DNA from: Rostrohypoxylon terebratum
Taxonomy: Eukaryota > Ascomycota > Sordariomycetes > Xylariales > Hypoxylaceae
Direction of reading: 5' to 3'
Assembly (NCBI GenBank): GCA_022497145.1
Contig: MU385855.1
Coordinates: forward strand, 1,392,632 to 1,456,631
Length of the DNA: 64,000 nucleotides
Positions 1 to 11,574 of the stretch are shown one piece after another (within the stretch, counting starts at the first letter, position 1; every line of letters begins with the position of its first letter). Position numbers and translations under genes: made by a program. The notes under the pieces are model-generated. The model saw only the letters and a program-made list of their open reading frames with translations, was not told the DNA's origin and made no database searches.

Positions 1-80
1 ATAGCAAACAACAACGACAACAACAACAACAATGATGATGATGATACTAATAATGATACTCGGCTAATTGAAAATTATAG
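1..80 (+). other. 3' part of an intron with CAA/GAT microsatellites
   Basis: This is the tail of the intron that precedes the lipase exon. It holds short CAA and GAT trinucleotide runs (about 5-45), a CTAAT branch-like site near 64 and a TAG acceptor at 78-80. The 5' end of the intron and of the gene lie outside the window. Confidence 0.75.
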
Positions 81-524
81 AGCGGCCGCCTTGCTGCGCA
101 CGTCGTGCCAAATTTTCATTTGTTCAAGCCGGTGCCTCCCGAGCACCTTTCTCGAGATCCGGAGGTGCAAAAGAGCATCGCGAATGATCCGCTGATGCAC
201 AACACAGGCACCCTCGAAGGACTAGCTGGCATGATCGACCGCGCTGAGTTCCTGTCCTCAGGTAAGCTCAAGCTGCGGCCGAGCGTAAAGTCCGTGTTTC
301 TGGCACATGGCACGGGGGACATGGTGACTAGCTTCGACAAGGTGAAGGAGTGGTGGGGTAAGCAGAGACTGGAAGACGGCACGTTGAAGGCGTATGACGG
401 CTGGTTTCACCAGCTACATGCTGAGCCTGGGAAGGAGCAATATTACCAGGATGTCGGAGATTGGATATTGGAGAGGAGCAGTGCAGGTGAGCAGGTATCG
501 AAGGCGCCGGAGCCGAAGTTGTGA
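81..524 (+). CDS. Monoacylglycerol lipase-like alpha/beta hydrolase, C-terminal exon (partial)
   Basis: This is the last exon of a serine hydrolase of the monoglyceride lipase (Yju3/MGL, hydrolase_4) family, which cleaves monoacylglycerol to glycerol and fatty acid. The exon follows the acceptor at 78-80 and stays open for 147 residues to the stop at 522-524. Two of the three catalytic elements are visible: the acid loop HGTGDMV and the histidine motif HQLHAEP near the end. The motif NDPLMHNTGTLEGLAGM is typical of fungal MGL homologues. The nucleophile elbow (GHSMGG type) must lie upstream of the window. The only early in-frame start-like codon is GTG at 105, so this is not a complete gene. 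The gene converges on POL4. Family assignment is good; substrate is inferred. Confidence 0.85.
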   Translation, partial: SGRLAAHVVPNFHLFKPVPPEHLSRDPEVQKSIANDPLMHNTGTLEGLAGMIDRAEFLSSGKLKLRPSVKSVFLAHGTGDMVTSFDKVKEWWGKQRLEDGTLKAYDGWFHQLHAEPGKEQYYQDVGDWILERSSAGEQVSKAPEPKL

Positions 525-779
525 GTGAATGAAGGGAAATTCTTCATGACGCCGACCCAACATTCCCAGTTAGTCGTGGGCTTCGTGGGCTTTAATGTAG
601 GGTGGGTGATGTCCCGATTCCAGGACTTAACAGCAAACAGGAATTTATATATAGCACGACGAAGAGCGCCATACTGCTTCTGGACGAGATTATACGAGAA
701 TGGATATTAGGACAGGCGCTATAATAGGAACATTTATTCAAGTTTTGTAAATGACCTACTGAAGTTTTCCTAGACGAGT

Positions 780-2685
780 CTATCCTGTGCACCTCTCCTC
801 CGGCGGGCGCCACTCCAAACCTAATTGTTCAAAGACCCTCCTTTCTGCCGTCAGCATATCCGGAGCCAGGCCGTTGGTATCACTCTCGAGATCCACCCAA
901 CTACCGTCTACCCGACTACGAACACCGCTACTATCAAACTTTAGGCCCTTTTCGCGTTTGCAATATCTTCTCAGGTCTCTCTCGAAGGTAATGCCGCCAG
1001 TCCAACCAATAATTGCACAACCAACTGTTGCCCAAGGACTGATGATGATGTCGACCCTTCGGTGTGGATTTGGATTTTTTGACGACACATTCTTATCCCA
1101 TTTTGGATTCTGCCAAACCACAAGCGCCTTGTCAAGTGTGTCGAAACCGGTGCCTGCTTTACGGTCCTGCCCCTTCCATGGTAACGGACTTTGTCCTCGC
1201 TCGCTATTCTTCGTGCTCATGGTGAGCGTGTGTGTGATATATTCTGCTTTCTCAAGACTATTCACAATCTCTGCTATGATACCACAGGTGGCAGTCTCGT
1301 CCGGGTGGCTGAGAATTACGTCGACGTCGCCACTCTCCGTCTTCCCTCTCCGATAGCCGCCGGCAATGACTATACGAAAGCCTCTGCGAAGCTCGCTCGC
1401 GTGGCTAAGAACAACCTGCCCAATGTCTTCCACTTCGGAACGGGGGACCTTCTTTTGCAATTCATCGTAATATTTGAGACCGATCTGTTGAACTCGGCTT
1501 AGGCCATCCCAGTCGTGTTCAACGATGTCATCACGGTCCCGCCACCCTTTCTTGTAAAACTCATGGGCAGTCTTTGCTGCGACGCCCCATATGCCGTAGA
1601 ATTCTTGCAGCACTGACATCTTCGGATCTGTCTTGGCGTCTTCTACCTCTTCTAGACAGCCGGTTGCCTTCCATTGCCGATAGAGATCAGCGATCTTATC
1701 GCTACAGCCAGGGAGCCTAGAGACCTCTATACCCGCATGTCAGATGGTAGTAGCCAAATTGTTCACTGGGACACCTACCAGCTGGCTTGGAAATGAGATA
1801 GGGATAAGCTGACAGAGAAGCAATGCTTGTGGAGTAGGCTCTGACGCCTATTTCGTCGCTCCTGAGTTGTCTGAGCTTTCGAATCTTGTGTAGTTCCTCG
1901 ATGAAAGATTTGTTGGGTGGATCGAAGGGAGTTGGACGTTGACAAGAGTAAGGGGTGTTTAGGTAGTCAGGGATTGGGGGCATCTGCGAAGGGTCTTCAT
2001 GTTCTGATGTCGACTCGTGAACTAAGGTAGGGCGCTTCACATGATCTAGGATCCGCGGATGTTGAGACAATTCCCCTCTTGAAGCAGGTCGGTCTATGCC
2101 GTCTTCATGCATTGCGCGTTTAAGGACATCATTGTGACTGGGGGGACACTTGTCGGTCCAGCCTTGTATTTTATGGCCCTGATAGACCAAATACTCACCG
2201 ATTGGGATGATGGACTCTCGAGTCAAGCAGTCGACGAACCATTTTAATTTAACAATTTTGATAATTGAATTATTTTCGCCTGTGCCGGTGCTGGTGCTGT
2301 TCAGCCCTTGGCCCTTCCGACTACCTATGGTGTGAATGCCAGCGTCAACGTCAACATCGATATCTGACTCGTCATCCTTGTCGGAGACGTTTATCTGCTT
2401 GGGACTCCGTGTTGGTTTAGGCGACGATGAACTTGAAACTTTCCTTCGCTTCTGTGGTGGGCAATATGGGTTAGAGAGGGGAGACCGAGATGTGATATCT
2501 TCGGTCACAATTTTCCGGCGTCTCAATTCAAATTTAGCTCTTTCCTTGTTGGCTATTTTGCCGAGAATTATTTGTGCCTCGTTGATGTCGTAGGTTAGTG
2601 TAGGTATCTTGCTCTCCCACTCCGGCAACTCGTCGGGGTTGATGTGAGTAGGTAATAGGTAGATGATGGGGAATTGGAGAGACAT
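780..2685 (-). CDS. POL4: DNA polymerase family X (Pol4-like, BRCT plus catalytic domain)
   Basis: This encodes a nuclear gap-filling polymerase of the Pol4/Pol lambda/mu type, known for end processing in non-homologous end joining and base excision repair. Exons on the minus strand are 2685-1779 and 1726-780; the 52-nt intron (GTAGGT...TATAG) joins in phase 1, giving 617 aa. Residues 1-170 form an N-terminal BRCT domain with a basic and Asp-rich insertion at about 60-140; the conserved Trp lies in KLKWFVDCL. A helix-hairpin-helix/8-kDa region follows (about 240-400, including LPGCSDKIADLY across the junction). The catalytic motif GGYRRGKTESGDVDV supplies metal-binding Asp436 and Asp438, and RRVDIII supplies Asp528. 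GWTGG corresponds to the Y/W-TGS sugar-selection motif. All catalytic residues are kept, so activity is likely. It is divergent from TFA1. Confidence 0.93.
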
Positions 2686-3699
2686 CGTGTCTGCGCCTTC
2701 AAGGTTGGTATTAATACCTACTACTACGCAGTAGGTAGGACCTAGGTCAAGACTCAGTCTTCAGAGGTAGGTATGGTTTCAAACTTAGTAGTACAATAAT
2801 ACAATACTAGATTAAGATTAATAATATTTCTTGTTCTTGACAGAGTGCTAATTTCTAAACTTTGTTCCTCGTTACACACATACATTCATGCGCCTGACGT
2901 CACAAGTATCTCAGTTTACCTGAAAGGTACAGCATAATAATAGGTATTGTATGTACAATACCTACCTAGTAGTACCTACCTAAGGTACTAGCCCTGTATC
3001 AAGGTTGCGGCCAAAAGTGGGTTTTACTGTATTCAAATGTTATTACAGGTAGCCAAACAGTTGTCTGGTTTTAGGTACAATGGTACAATACATAATCATA
3101 CGCGTACCTATAGGTAGGTAGGACCTAGGGTCCTAGGTATGACAATGTAGTACATGTAGGCAATTTGGACATTACATAATAATGTGGCTTCCAATTGTCA
3201 AACCAAACTTTTGTATTCAACTTTAGATTTTTTTACCACTTCATCATTCGTTGACGCATCTCCATCCAACAAATACACAAGTTGACATTCAAAAAGCCGC
3301 TTCTCTCTTTTCGGTCGATGGTTGATGCGATTCCATATCATCAGCATCAGCATGCCGAGTTGTAGCCGTCGTCTTCCTTGACGGAACGTCGCGTAGCCTT
3401 CCGCTTTGCTAACCATCTACTAAAATTCGATTCTGCACTTCTTCGGTTCCACGATTCCTTGATTCACCTGCGAAAGTCAACATTGGGCAAAACGATGGAA
3501 ACTGTCCTCAACATCCTTTTTTGAAAAAGGTGCCACTGTTCGCCATTCTCTTCTGCTTTACTGTCGTTCTTCCGACAAAACCTTTCTTTGTCGCCTTGTC
3601 ACCTCGTCACCTCCATTCTGATTTCGCATCAACACCAATAACATCGACCACGAGTTTTGCGCCCGTTTATTCCAACTAAGATCTCCATCTATCAACGCC
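2686..3699. promoter_or_regulatory. Divergent intergenic region POL4/TFA1 with GTAGGTACC repeats
   Basis: This 1-kb region must hold the promoters of both flanking genes. From about 2708 to 3140 it is dense in short GTAGGTA/TACCTA/CCTAGG units, many palindromic. No convincing ORF, tRNA or core promoter element could be assigned; a 72-codon open frame at 3198-3416 has no recognisable content. Confidence 0.6.
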
Positions 3700-4993
3700 A
3701 TGGATTTAGCCCATAACTTGGTGCGCAGCGTCGCGCGCGCCTTCTATAACGGTCCCGACGAGAGAAGGATGATTCTCATCATTGATGCCCTCGTCTTACA
3801 TACCACCATGTGGGATGCTGATCTATCTTTCTTGATGGCGTTAAATTCCAAGGATCTCCAGAAATCCGTCAACAAACTTAGAGATGATCACCTTGTTCGC
3901 TCGTATGTCCATCATGATATCTTACTGTTTCTCTAACAGAACTGATGGTTGTTCTAGCCACTCTCGTCAAGAGTTAGTCGCGGGTAAAGAGAAACCAACC
4001 ACCCGTACCTACTTCTACATCGATTATCGGCAAGCTATCGACGCTATAAAATACAGAACCTTCATGCTCGACAAAAAAGTTCAAGGAGATTCCGCCCCTC
4101 AAGGGGAGAAGAAAGTTTACTTCTGTAGGCGTTGCAAATCAGAATGGACGCAGATGGAAGTTCTCGACAATATGGACCCTCAACTGGGTTTTGTGTGTCA
4201 CAGATGCGGTACTCTCTTGGATTTCGATCCCGAGCGACAAGCGGGAGGCCACGAGTTATCTACTAAGCTGAACAATCAGCTGAAGTTTATTCTAGATGTT
4301 CTACCTAAACTTGATCAAGTTGTCATTCCTGAATTTGATTTCGACACCGCACGAGCCGCGTCTCTACCCGTCCTACGTTCACAGGGCAATATGGCCGCCG
4401 AATCCGTTGCTGTTCCTGACGCCAAACCTACTTCCGTGAAGGGCATGGCAAACACCGGCCCTACCAAGATCGAAGTGGACATTACAGATATGGATGGTCC
4501 TACCGAGGCCGAGAAGGAGGCCGCGCGTACACGAAAGGAAAAGCTCGCTCAGCAGAATGCCCTGCCTTCGTGGCATAAGACTAGTACCGTTAGCGGTCTA
4601 TCATATTCCGGAACTTCCGATCCTGCCGCCCCGACTAATGTCGATGAAGATGACAGCAAAAAATCCGAAATCGTTACTCAGGACCCAGCCTACATACAAG
4701 AAATGGATGAGCTGTACGCGTCTTTGCAGAGATCTCAGGAGGAGGCGGCTCGACGCGCAGCAGAGAAAGAAGAGGAAGAGGAGGATGAGGATGTTGAGAG
4801 CGGCGGGGAAGAGTTTGTAGACATATCTGCGAATGTCAGCTCTATAGGCGAGAAGCGAGCCGCATCAAGCGGTCCCACCAGTGCTGCAGATACTCCCGCT
4901 TCCGACAGACCATCCAAGAAGGCGAGGATTGAGGAACCTGCAAACGGTGGTGATAGTGAAGACGATGACGATATGCAATTCGAAGATGTTTAA
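3700..4993 (+). CDS. TFA1: Transcription initiation factor IIE subunit alpha
   Basis: This is the large subunit of TFIIE, which recruits and stimulates TFIIH at RNA polymerase II promoters. Exons are 3700-3902 and 3958-4993; the 55-nt intron joins in phase 2 and gives 412 aa. An N-terminal winged-helix domain (about 1-100) runs across the junction and includes KLRDDHLVRS and the diagnostic RTYFYIDYRQAIDAIKYR. A zinc ribbon follows with Cys124, Cys127, Cys148 and Cys151. The C-terminal half is charged and disordered, with an acidic run of Glu/Asp around 280-300 and an acidic tail, as in other TFIIE-alpha proteins, where it contacts TFIIH. Length is close to fungal orthologues. It converges on SMC1. 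Confidence 0.95.
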
Positions 4994-5396
4994 GCATGGA
5001 CGACGGCGACACGTTAAGCTTCGTAAAACTGCGGTCGTTAATTGGGGTCAGTGGGAGAAGTGGTGTGGTCTTTCGCGATCGCAATACTGATCATATACCG
5101 GAGGCGCAGCGGTGAATGGGATTTTTATTTCCCCAGATAGATTTGGACGGGCGGGCGTCCAAAAGAAAAAGGAATAGGAACATTCGCATCGCAAATGAGA
5201 GTCTAGATTTTCTGGCAAACGTGAAAGCCTCAGCATTCCCGCGATTGGTATCTACACTGTCCCGAAGAAGAAAAAAAAACTAACAATCCTGTAAAACAAG
5301 CAAATATCCGGAGTCTCATCTTACTCCAAGTTAAACCGTCCAAAGGTATCGCATCTTCAACATAGCATACAACGGAACCCGGTGTAGACTCGGGTA
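4994..5396. other. Convergent intergenic gap TFA1/SMC1
   Basis: This 403-bp gap lies between two stop codons and holds only 3' UTR sequence for both genes. An A-rich tract lies at about 5269-5280. I see no gene and no GTAGGTACC repeat. Confidence 0.6.
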
Positions 5397-8300
5397 TTAC
5401 ACGTATTTGCGTAGCTATGAACGACGAGTTAGCATGTTCGACATCCGTGTAGAAAAAAAAAATGTATGGATAAGGTTAACGTGACTCACATCGAGGGTTA
5501 AGGTTCGTGAACTATTTACTTCCTGGTCTCTGTAGACGCCAACAAGACTTTCGCTATCCTGGAATAGGCCGGTCTTCAGACTGATGACGATGAATTGCAT
5601 GCCGGGTCCCGCGTGCTCGCGGATGTAATTCTTGATCTTGTCGACATTGGCGTTATCGAGCGCGGCGTCTACCTCGTCGAGAACAAAGAAGGGGCTAGGT
5701 TGGTAGCTGTGGATGGCGAAGAGCAGCGCGAGCGCCGCCATTGTCTTCTCACCTCCCGACAGGTGTTCCATGTCACGGAAACGTTTGAGCGGCGGCATGG
5801 CGTGGTACTTGATCCCCGAAAGATATGGCTTGTCGGTATCCTCTTCGATATCGAGGTAGGCTTGGCCGCCGAGCGGGTATTGTTCCGATCGTGTCAGATC
5901 CTTGTAGACATGGGAGATCTGTTCTCGTATATGGACAAAAGCCTTGTCGAATAGCTCAAACCGCTTCGTCTTAACTTCATCGAAAGCATCCTTCGCAGCT
6001 TCGTAGACTGCTTTAGAATTATCGTAATCCTTTTGAGTAGCTGTGAGTCGTGCTTCTACTACCTCGAGACGCTCTATTGCTCGCATGTTGGGGTTCAGCT
6101 TCTCCAGCTCCGCGGTAAGCGACGAGATCTTCTCTTGTAATTTATCTTCGATGCTTTCGTCCTCAGGCTGTCCAGGTTAGTATTTGAATTCACAAAGGTC
6201 CGCATCGTGACTTACATCTTTCAGCTCATCCTCTAATTGACTGAAATCAATCTCGATGCCGTAATCATCCATGGCATCACCCATGATGTCGGCATCATCC
6301 CCGTCATCTATATCCATGGCATCCGGATCCTGGTGCAAGAGGTTGTCCTGGTTCGGGAGATTATCGAGAGATCCCGAGACAAGGGGTACGTTGATCTGCT
6401 CTAATCTGCATCGTCTTAACAGGGCGAATTTTCCGGCGCTATTCCTCTGAACCTCAGTTTCAAGGGCGCTAATTGCCTTTTGCCTGCTTTCAATATCTTT
6501 ACTCCTCTTCTGAACTTCCATCTTGGCCGCGTTGACCTTCTCCGTCCGTTCGGCGAGCTCACTTTTGTATTCATCTAGCTCCTGCTGTAAGGCTTCCAGC
6601 CTATCTTGATCCTCGCCCATCGCCTCCTCGATCTTTTCCTTCTCTGCTTGGTAGGATTTGACATCCTGAGAGAGTCGTTTAAATCGATCCTCGAGGTTAC
6701 GAAGTCTGTTCTCAGTATCACTATGTCGAGAAGTTTCCCAGCTCTTAGTGCTCTCTAACTTTGATCTTTGCAGGTCGAATTGGGTACGTTTCTCGTGAGC
6801 TTCTTGCTCCAAGGTCCCTTGTTGCGCTTCGTACGCCCGAATATCAGAATACCCGAGTCGTTTGCAGAAATCAGCAAAAATCTTGTCTTCTACCTCTGCG
6901 ATGGCGGCTTTGAATTTTTCGACAGCCGTGCGCGTTTTCTGGAACTTGTTCTCTTCTTCCTTGAATTTAGGTTGCCATTCCTTCACTTGGCGTTTGACAT
7001 GTTCTAGCTCTTTTTTCTTGCTAGCAATATTTTGGGTAAAGGCAATCAGCTCGTTGTTGGCAAATGTTAAGCGTTGATCAAGACCCGTAAGTTCGTTTTG
7101 CAACGTCTCCTCCGCTAAGCCACGCCTATCCGGTCTGGGCAGCTTGCTGATCTCATCTTGGAATTTGTGTGCCATCTTCTGTAGATTCTGGACGTCGTGC
7201 TCTTCGAAACGACGTTTCCCCTTACTATCTGGGCCTCGCCCACCAGTCATTAAGCCTGCCTTGTGGATGACAAACCCTTCTAGAGTTACTGCCTTGACTT
7301 GAACTTTACGCTCGTAGCAAATGTGCTTCGCGATATCTAATGTATCGCACACGATCGAGCCGCCACAGGCATAAGACATTGCGCGTTCAAGAGACGGTTC
7401 AAACTCGATGGCATCAATAGTTAGCCGCGCCCCGGAAATACCCTTCACGGCGGTGTTCGCCGCGTTGACCTTAATGTTGTCTAATGGGATAAAAGTCATC
7501 GGCGGAAAGCGCTGGTCCTTTAGGTACTGTACGCACTCGACACCAGTCTTCTCATTGTCGACCACGACAGAGTCGAAGTCTCGTCCGAGGGCAGTGATGA
7601 CAGCTTCGTCGAACTTTTTCTGTTTCGGCCTGCATAGTTCTCCTACCCTACCTTTAACACCCGGGTATATGCGTTTCAGAGACGTGACCATCTCCTTCAT
7701 TTTAGTCTCCTTGTCGCTCTGACGTTTCCCGTCATCCGCTTCTAACAACTTCTTCAAAACATCTTGAAGCTTTTCCTCGAGTTCTGTCCGTCTTTGGTTA
7801 GCTCTGACCCTTTCCGACTGAATCTGATTAAATTCCTTCTTTTTGGCATCCATCTCGCTTGAGAGCTGGTTGATGGTAGTCTCTGTAACGCTTTTCCTCT
7901 CTTGGATAGCTGACAACTCCGTCTCCAGCTTCTCTACGGCAGCTTGGTAAGTTTCAACTTTGCCTCTCAAGCTATTGACGGTGACCTCATCGGTTTTGAG
8001 TTGGCGATTGAGGTTCTCGAGCTTGACCTGGTTCTCGGAAGACTTGTTCAACGCTTGAGCCCGCAGAGAATTGTATTCCTTCCGATCGGCGTCGCTCAAC
8101 TCCTTGCCTTGTTTTTTTATCGTCTCCTTCCATTGATCCTCGAACTGTTTCTGCGCTTTTTGGACGGTAGCTAGGTCCTTCTCAATTTTAGAGATTAGTT
8201 TACGTTGTTCGTCGCGCTCTTTCCTAACGGAATCGATCCTTTGCCGGATTACATCGGCTTGGCTGCTGGTTTGCTGTACTTTCTCTTCGATAGGAACAAG

Positions 8301-9427
8301 ACTGTTTTCTTTTTCTTCCATCTCTTTCTCCTGCCTCTTGATCTGACGCTCTACCTTGTGGACCTCCTTCGCAGCATCGGCTTGCTCTGCGCGAGCAGCG
8401 TCAAGTCTTCTCTGGAATGTCTCCACGTTACGACGGAACTCTTTCAAGTTTTCTTGATGATCTTGTATCTTGGCGCTCGAATCGTCCATAACCTGCTGAA
8501 AATGGTAGAGCTTCCAGAGGATATGAGTAACAATAGCAGCATCGCGCTCCTCGGTTTTCTTCTGGAAATTCTCCGCCTCGCGCTTCTGCTCTTGATACTG
8601 CTTGATTTCGGAGTTGATTCCTCGTCGCCTCTGAAGCATGAAATTGGTGTTCTCGGCAGCCTGGTCTGCTTCGTTCTGGAGTTTTTCGTATTCGGCCTTG
8701 TATTCTAAGCTACCCGATATCTGTTCAATCAGACGGGTAAGATCCTGTGGCGACTGAGCAGCGATAGCCTCGACATCGCCTTGGAAGACGAGAAAGTTGC
8801 GGGCTTTGATAAGAATATTTTCGGCTTCGAGCGCCTCATTATATTGTTGAGCCGTGACGACGCGGTCGTTGATGCGATACTCACTCGAGCCTTGGTTCGT
8901 AATACTGCGCTTCCATCTCTGCTCGTCGCCGGCATCATCTTCGTATACAGCCATGACCCATGCGGTCTTGGGGTCGCTACGATTCGGTTTTTCGTTGTCG
9001 TCGCCGTTAACGAGACCGTTGGCATGTCCATTCGAAGTCGGTTCAGCAGCTGAGCCGTCATCGTTTATTTTGGAAGTCTTCAGAACACGGCCGCGGTAAA
9101 CAAGGTCTTTGAGATGAGCAGATCGCAGATGCGACGACTTGATACCCAATACAAATGAAATGGCATCCATGCTATGCAAAATTAATATACCAGGTGCGTA
9201 GGTGGTTGGCAGTAGAGATGGTAGATGACGTACGAATTAGATTTGCCAGATCCATTTGGGCCGATGATAGAAGTAAAGTACGAGTCGCCGAAGAGAAGAA
9301 TATGATGTCCCTTGTAGGACTTGAAGTCTTGAGATAGTTAGTGTTGGCCGCGCGCATAAAAGGTTCCAAGGTTCTGATAGAAAAGGCGATACGCACTGAA
9401 CAGCTCAAGGCGAATGAGCTTCCCCAT
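5397..9427 (-). CDS. SMC1: Cohesin subunit SMC1
   Basis: This is a structural-maintenance-of-chromosomes ATPase that pairs with Smc3 and Scc1 in the cohesin ring. Five exons on the minus strand: 9427-9397, 9327-9234, 9171-6216, 6167-5490 and 5414-5397; introns are 69, 62, 48 and 75 nt and all phases agree (1258 aa, normal for SMC1). The start is MGKLIRLELFNFKSYKG. Walker A GPNGSGKS is at 33-40. Two long coiled coils flank a hinge at about 520-650 containing YPGVKGRVGEL and the Gly-rich LMTGGRG. The C-terminal head has the ABC signature LSGGEKT (1163-1169) and Walker B FFVLDEVD (1187-1194). The first exon is 31 nt and the last only 18 nt (five codons plus stop, LRKYV), so a naive ORF call would lose both ends. 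Confidence 0.96.
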
Positions 9428-11574
9428 CTTGCCTCAGGCGTTATGAGACCTGTAGTCCTATACTCGTATAGTATTGTAGTATTATAGTATTATCGTGCAA
9501 AGGGATTCCTGTATCTCAAATAGGCTGCGGGTGGTTGACGAACAGATAAAGACGCGACGCGAGAAAATATGCGGGATGGGACCCAGTTGTCGCTAAACGC
9601 TTTTACTGTTTAGGTCCGGTGGTAATTACCTAGGTCCTAGGTACCTAGGTAGCTTATGGCATCTCAGAGGTAAACCCGACAGAATAAATTGAATATATTG
9701 ACAAACTAGACACTAGACACTAGAAACTAGAAACTAGAAACTAGGGCGCCTCGATGTATGAAAGACATTGGCAACTTTTTGTCAAGGTTCAATATTGGTG
9801 GAAGTCGCGGGGGTTGCTGTATAATATCATTTACCTAGGACCTACTTCGTACGTAGGACCTAGGTATTCTACTTCGTAGCATGATTATGTAGCCTACTAC
9901 CTAGTACTGCAGCTAATACTTCTGTAGTACAAGACGCGACTCTAGACCTACATAGACGCGGGGACCCTTCCAAATTTCCTCTCAATTGGGATCCATTATT
10001 ATTACCTAAGGCAAGATGCCTGTTCCATGTTCCATGTTCCAAGTTGATGCCGCCTTCCAAACGGATATGGCAGCTGGCGGCGCCTATCTCGACAGGTGGT
10101 CAAATACTTTTGGATCTACTATGTACCTATGTATCCAGTCTGCCAGTATTATTATCAGTACTTCGTAACAGGACTTATAACACTTCCAATTGCTATACCT
10201 ACATAGACGTTGCGTACTAATAAAGTTTATATTATGAGGCTAGGTTTATTTTTACTTTTAGGTAGGTAGATACTACATACATGCAGGTACGAGACACCGA
10301 ATACTACTAGGTACCTAAGGTACAGGAATATAAGGACTAAAATAATTGTAAGTACCTAATTGATAATGTGAATATTATTTCAATATTTCTATTGTCATGC
10401 CTGATGGCGTCATTGTACCTCTGCTAGATACCCTTCAAGATTATACCTATACCTACTAGGTATATACCGTATACCTAATGAACCTAATGATATTAGGCGG
10501 TATTGACCAATCTTAACGTTTGCCAACTCTACATCCCACAAATAACCTTTTCGAGTCGGCAACTTTCTAAATTCCTCCATCCAATTTTCATTTTCTCGAC
10601 GAGGGAACCCATTCGAACTTACGTCGACTCCAAAGAAAAGAAGAAGGAAAAAGACAAATCGGCTCCAGTTCTGAAAACGTATGTCAGGGAAGGTTTAAAG
10701 GCTATTACCTAGTACCACATATACTCATACATCGACAGTGACTAGACATGCACATGTCTAGGTATCAATGACTAGCTCACATCTAAAGTTACAAGCGACT
10801 CTGCCGTGACCCGTTTGACGGATTGAAGATCTCGTGGTAAGAAGAGCCAGAAGAGCCAGAAGAGCCAGAAGAGCCGCCTCCTTCTCGTCCAACCACAGTT
10901 CACGCTCAAGACACGTCCTTCATCGAAAGCCACCTACAGGGTCAAACACGACCACCCACCTACTTTTTTTTATAGTTTATAGTTTATAGTTTATAGTTTA
11001 TAGCTTATTTTTTTATAGTTTACGAATAACCACCTCAACACCTGGGCAGACCCCAGCATCCCCCCAGCATCCCCCCATCATCTCCATCATACGTCGCTCT
11101 AGATCGCTTATCGCCTACCTATCCTCTAATCCTCTAGGGGTCTTTACTCTGTCCATTGCCGAATACAGGCCTCTCGAGTCACGCAAACTTACCCCGTGTC
11201 TTACTATATTCTACTCAATATATTCTAGTTGTTCTAGTTGTTCTAGTCGTTCTAGTCACTCACCTACGAAAAGTCACATGCGCCCGCTTTGTTTTTTCCC
11301 ACCTCGATCCTTTACCTCGAACCTCAAACCTCGAACCCCGAACCCTTCTGCCCGTTGCGACCTCCTTATTTAATTGGACCGGCTTCTAGCATCGCATCCA
11401 CCTGTACGCACAACCTGAAGTTATCGGTTTAGTCGGGCTCAGTTGAGACGACAATACAATTATAACCAGCCCCCCCTCCCCCCTTGGTCCCATCGTGAGT
11501 CGGCATCTCTTTCCTTCCCCTCTTTATATAACTTCGAGACCGAGTCTCGGACACCCAAACTCCATTGTCTAGCT
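9428..11574. promoter_or_regulatory. Divergent intergenic region SMC1/GPC1 with repeats and tandem arrays
   Basis: This 2.1-kb promoter-side region contains dense TAGGTACCTA-type units at about 9620-9660, 9830-9870 and 10120-10480, a run of near-identical ACTAGA units at 9705-9744, a 9-bp tandem array (unit close to AAGAGCCAG) at about 10840-10877, a 7-bp array (unit TTATAGT) at about 10970-11005 and TTCTAG repeats at 11220-11260. CT-rich leader sequence precedes GPC1. No convincing gene was seen. Confidence 0.55.

Noticed and set aside
11443..11574. N-terminal extension of GPC1 to 11443.
   Set aside because: The codon at 11443 is TTG, not ATG; the first in-frame ATG is at 11575.
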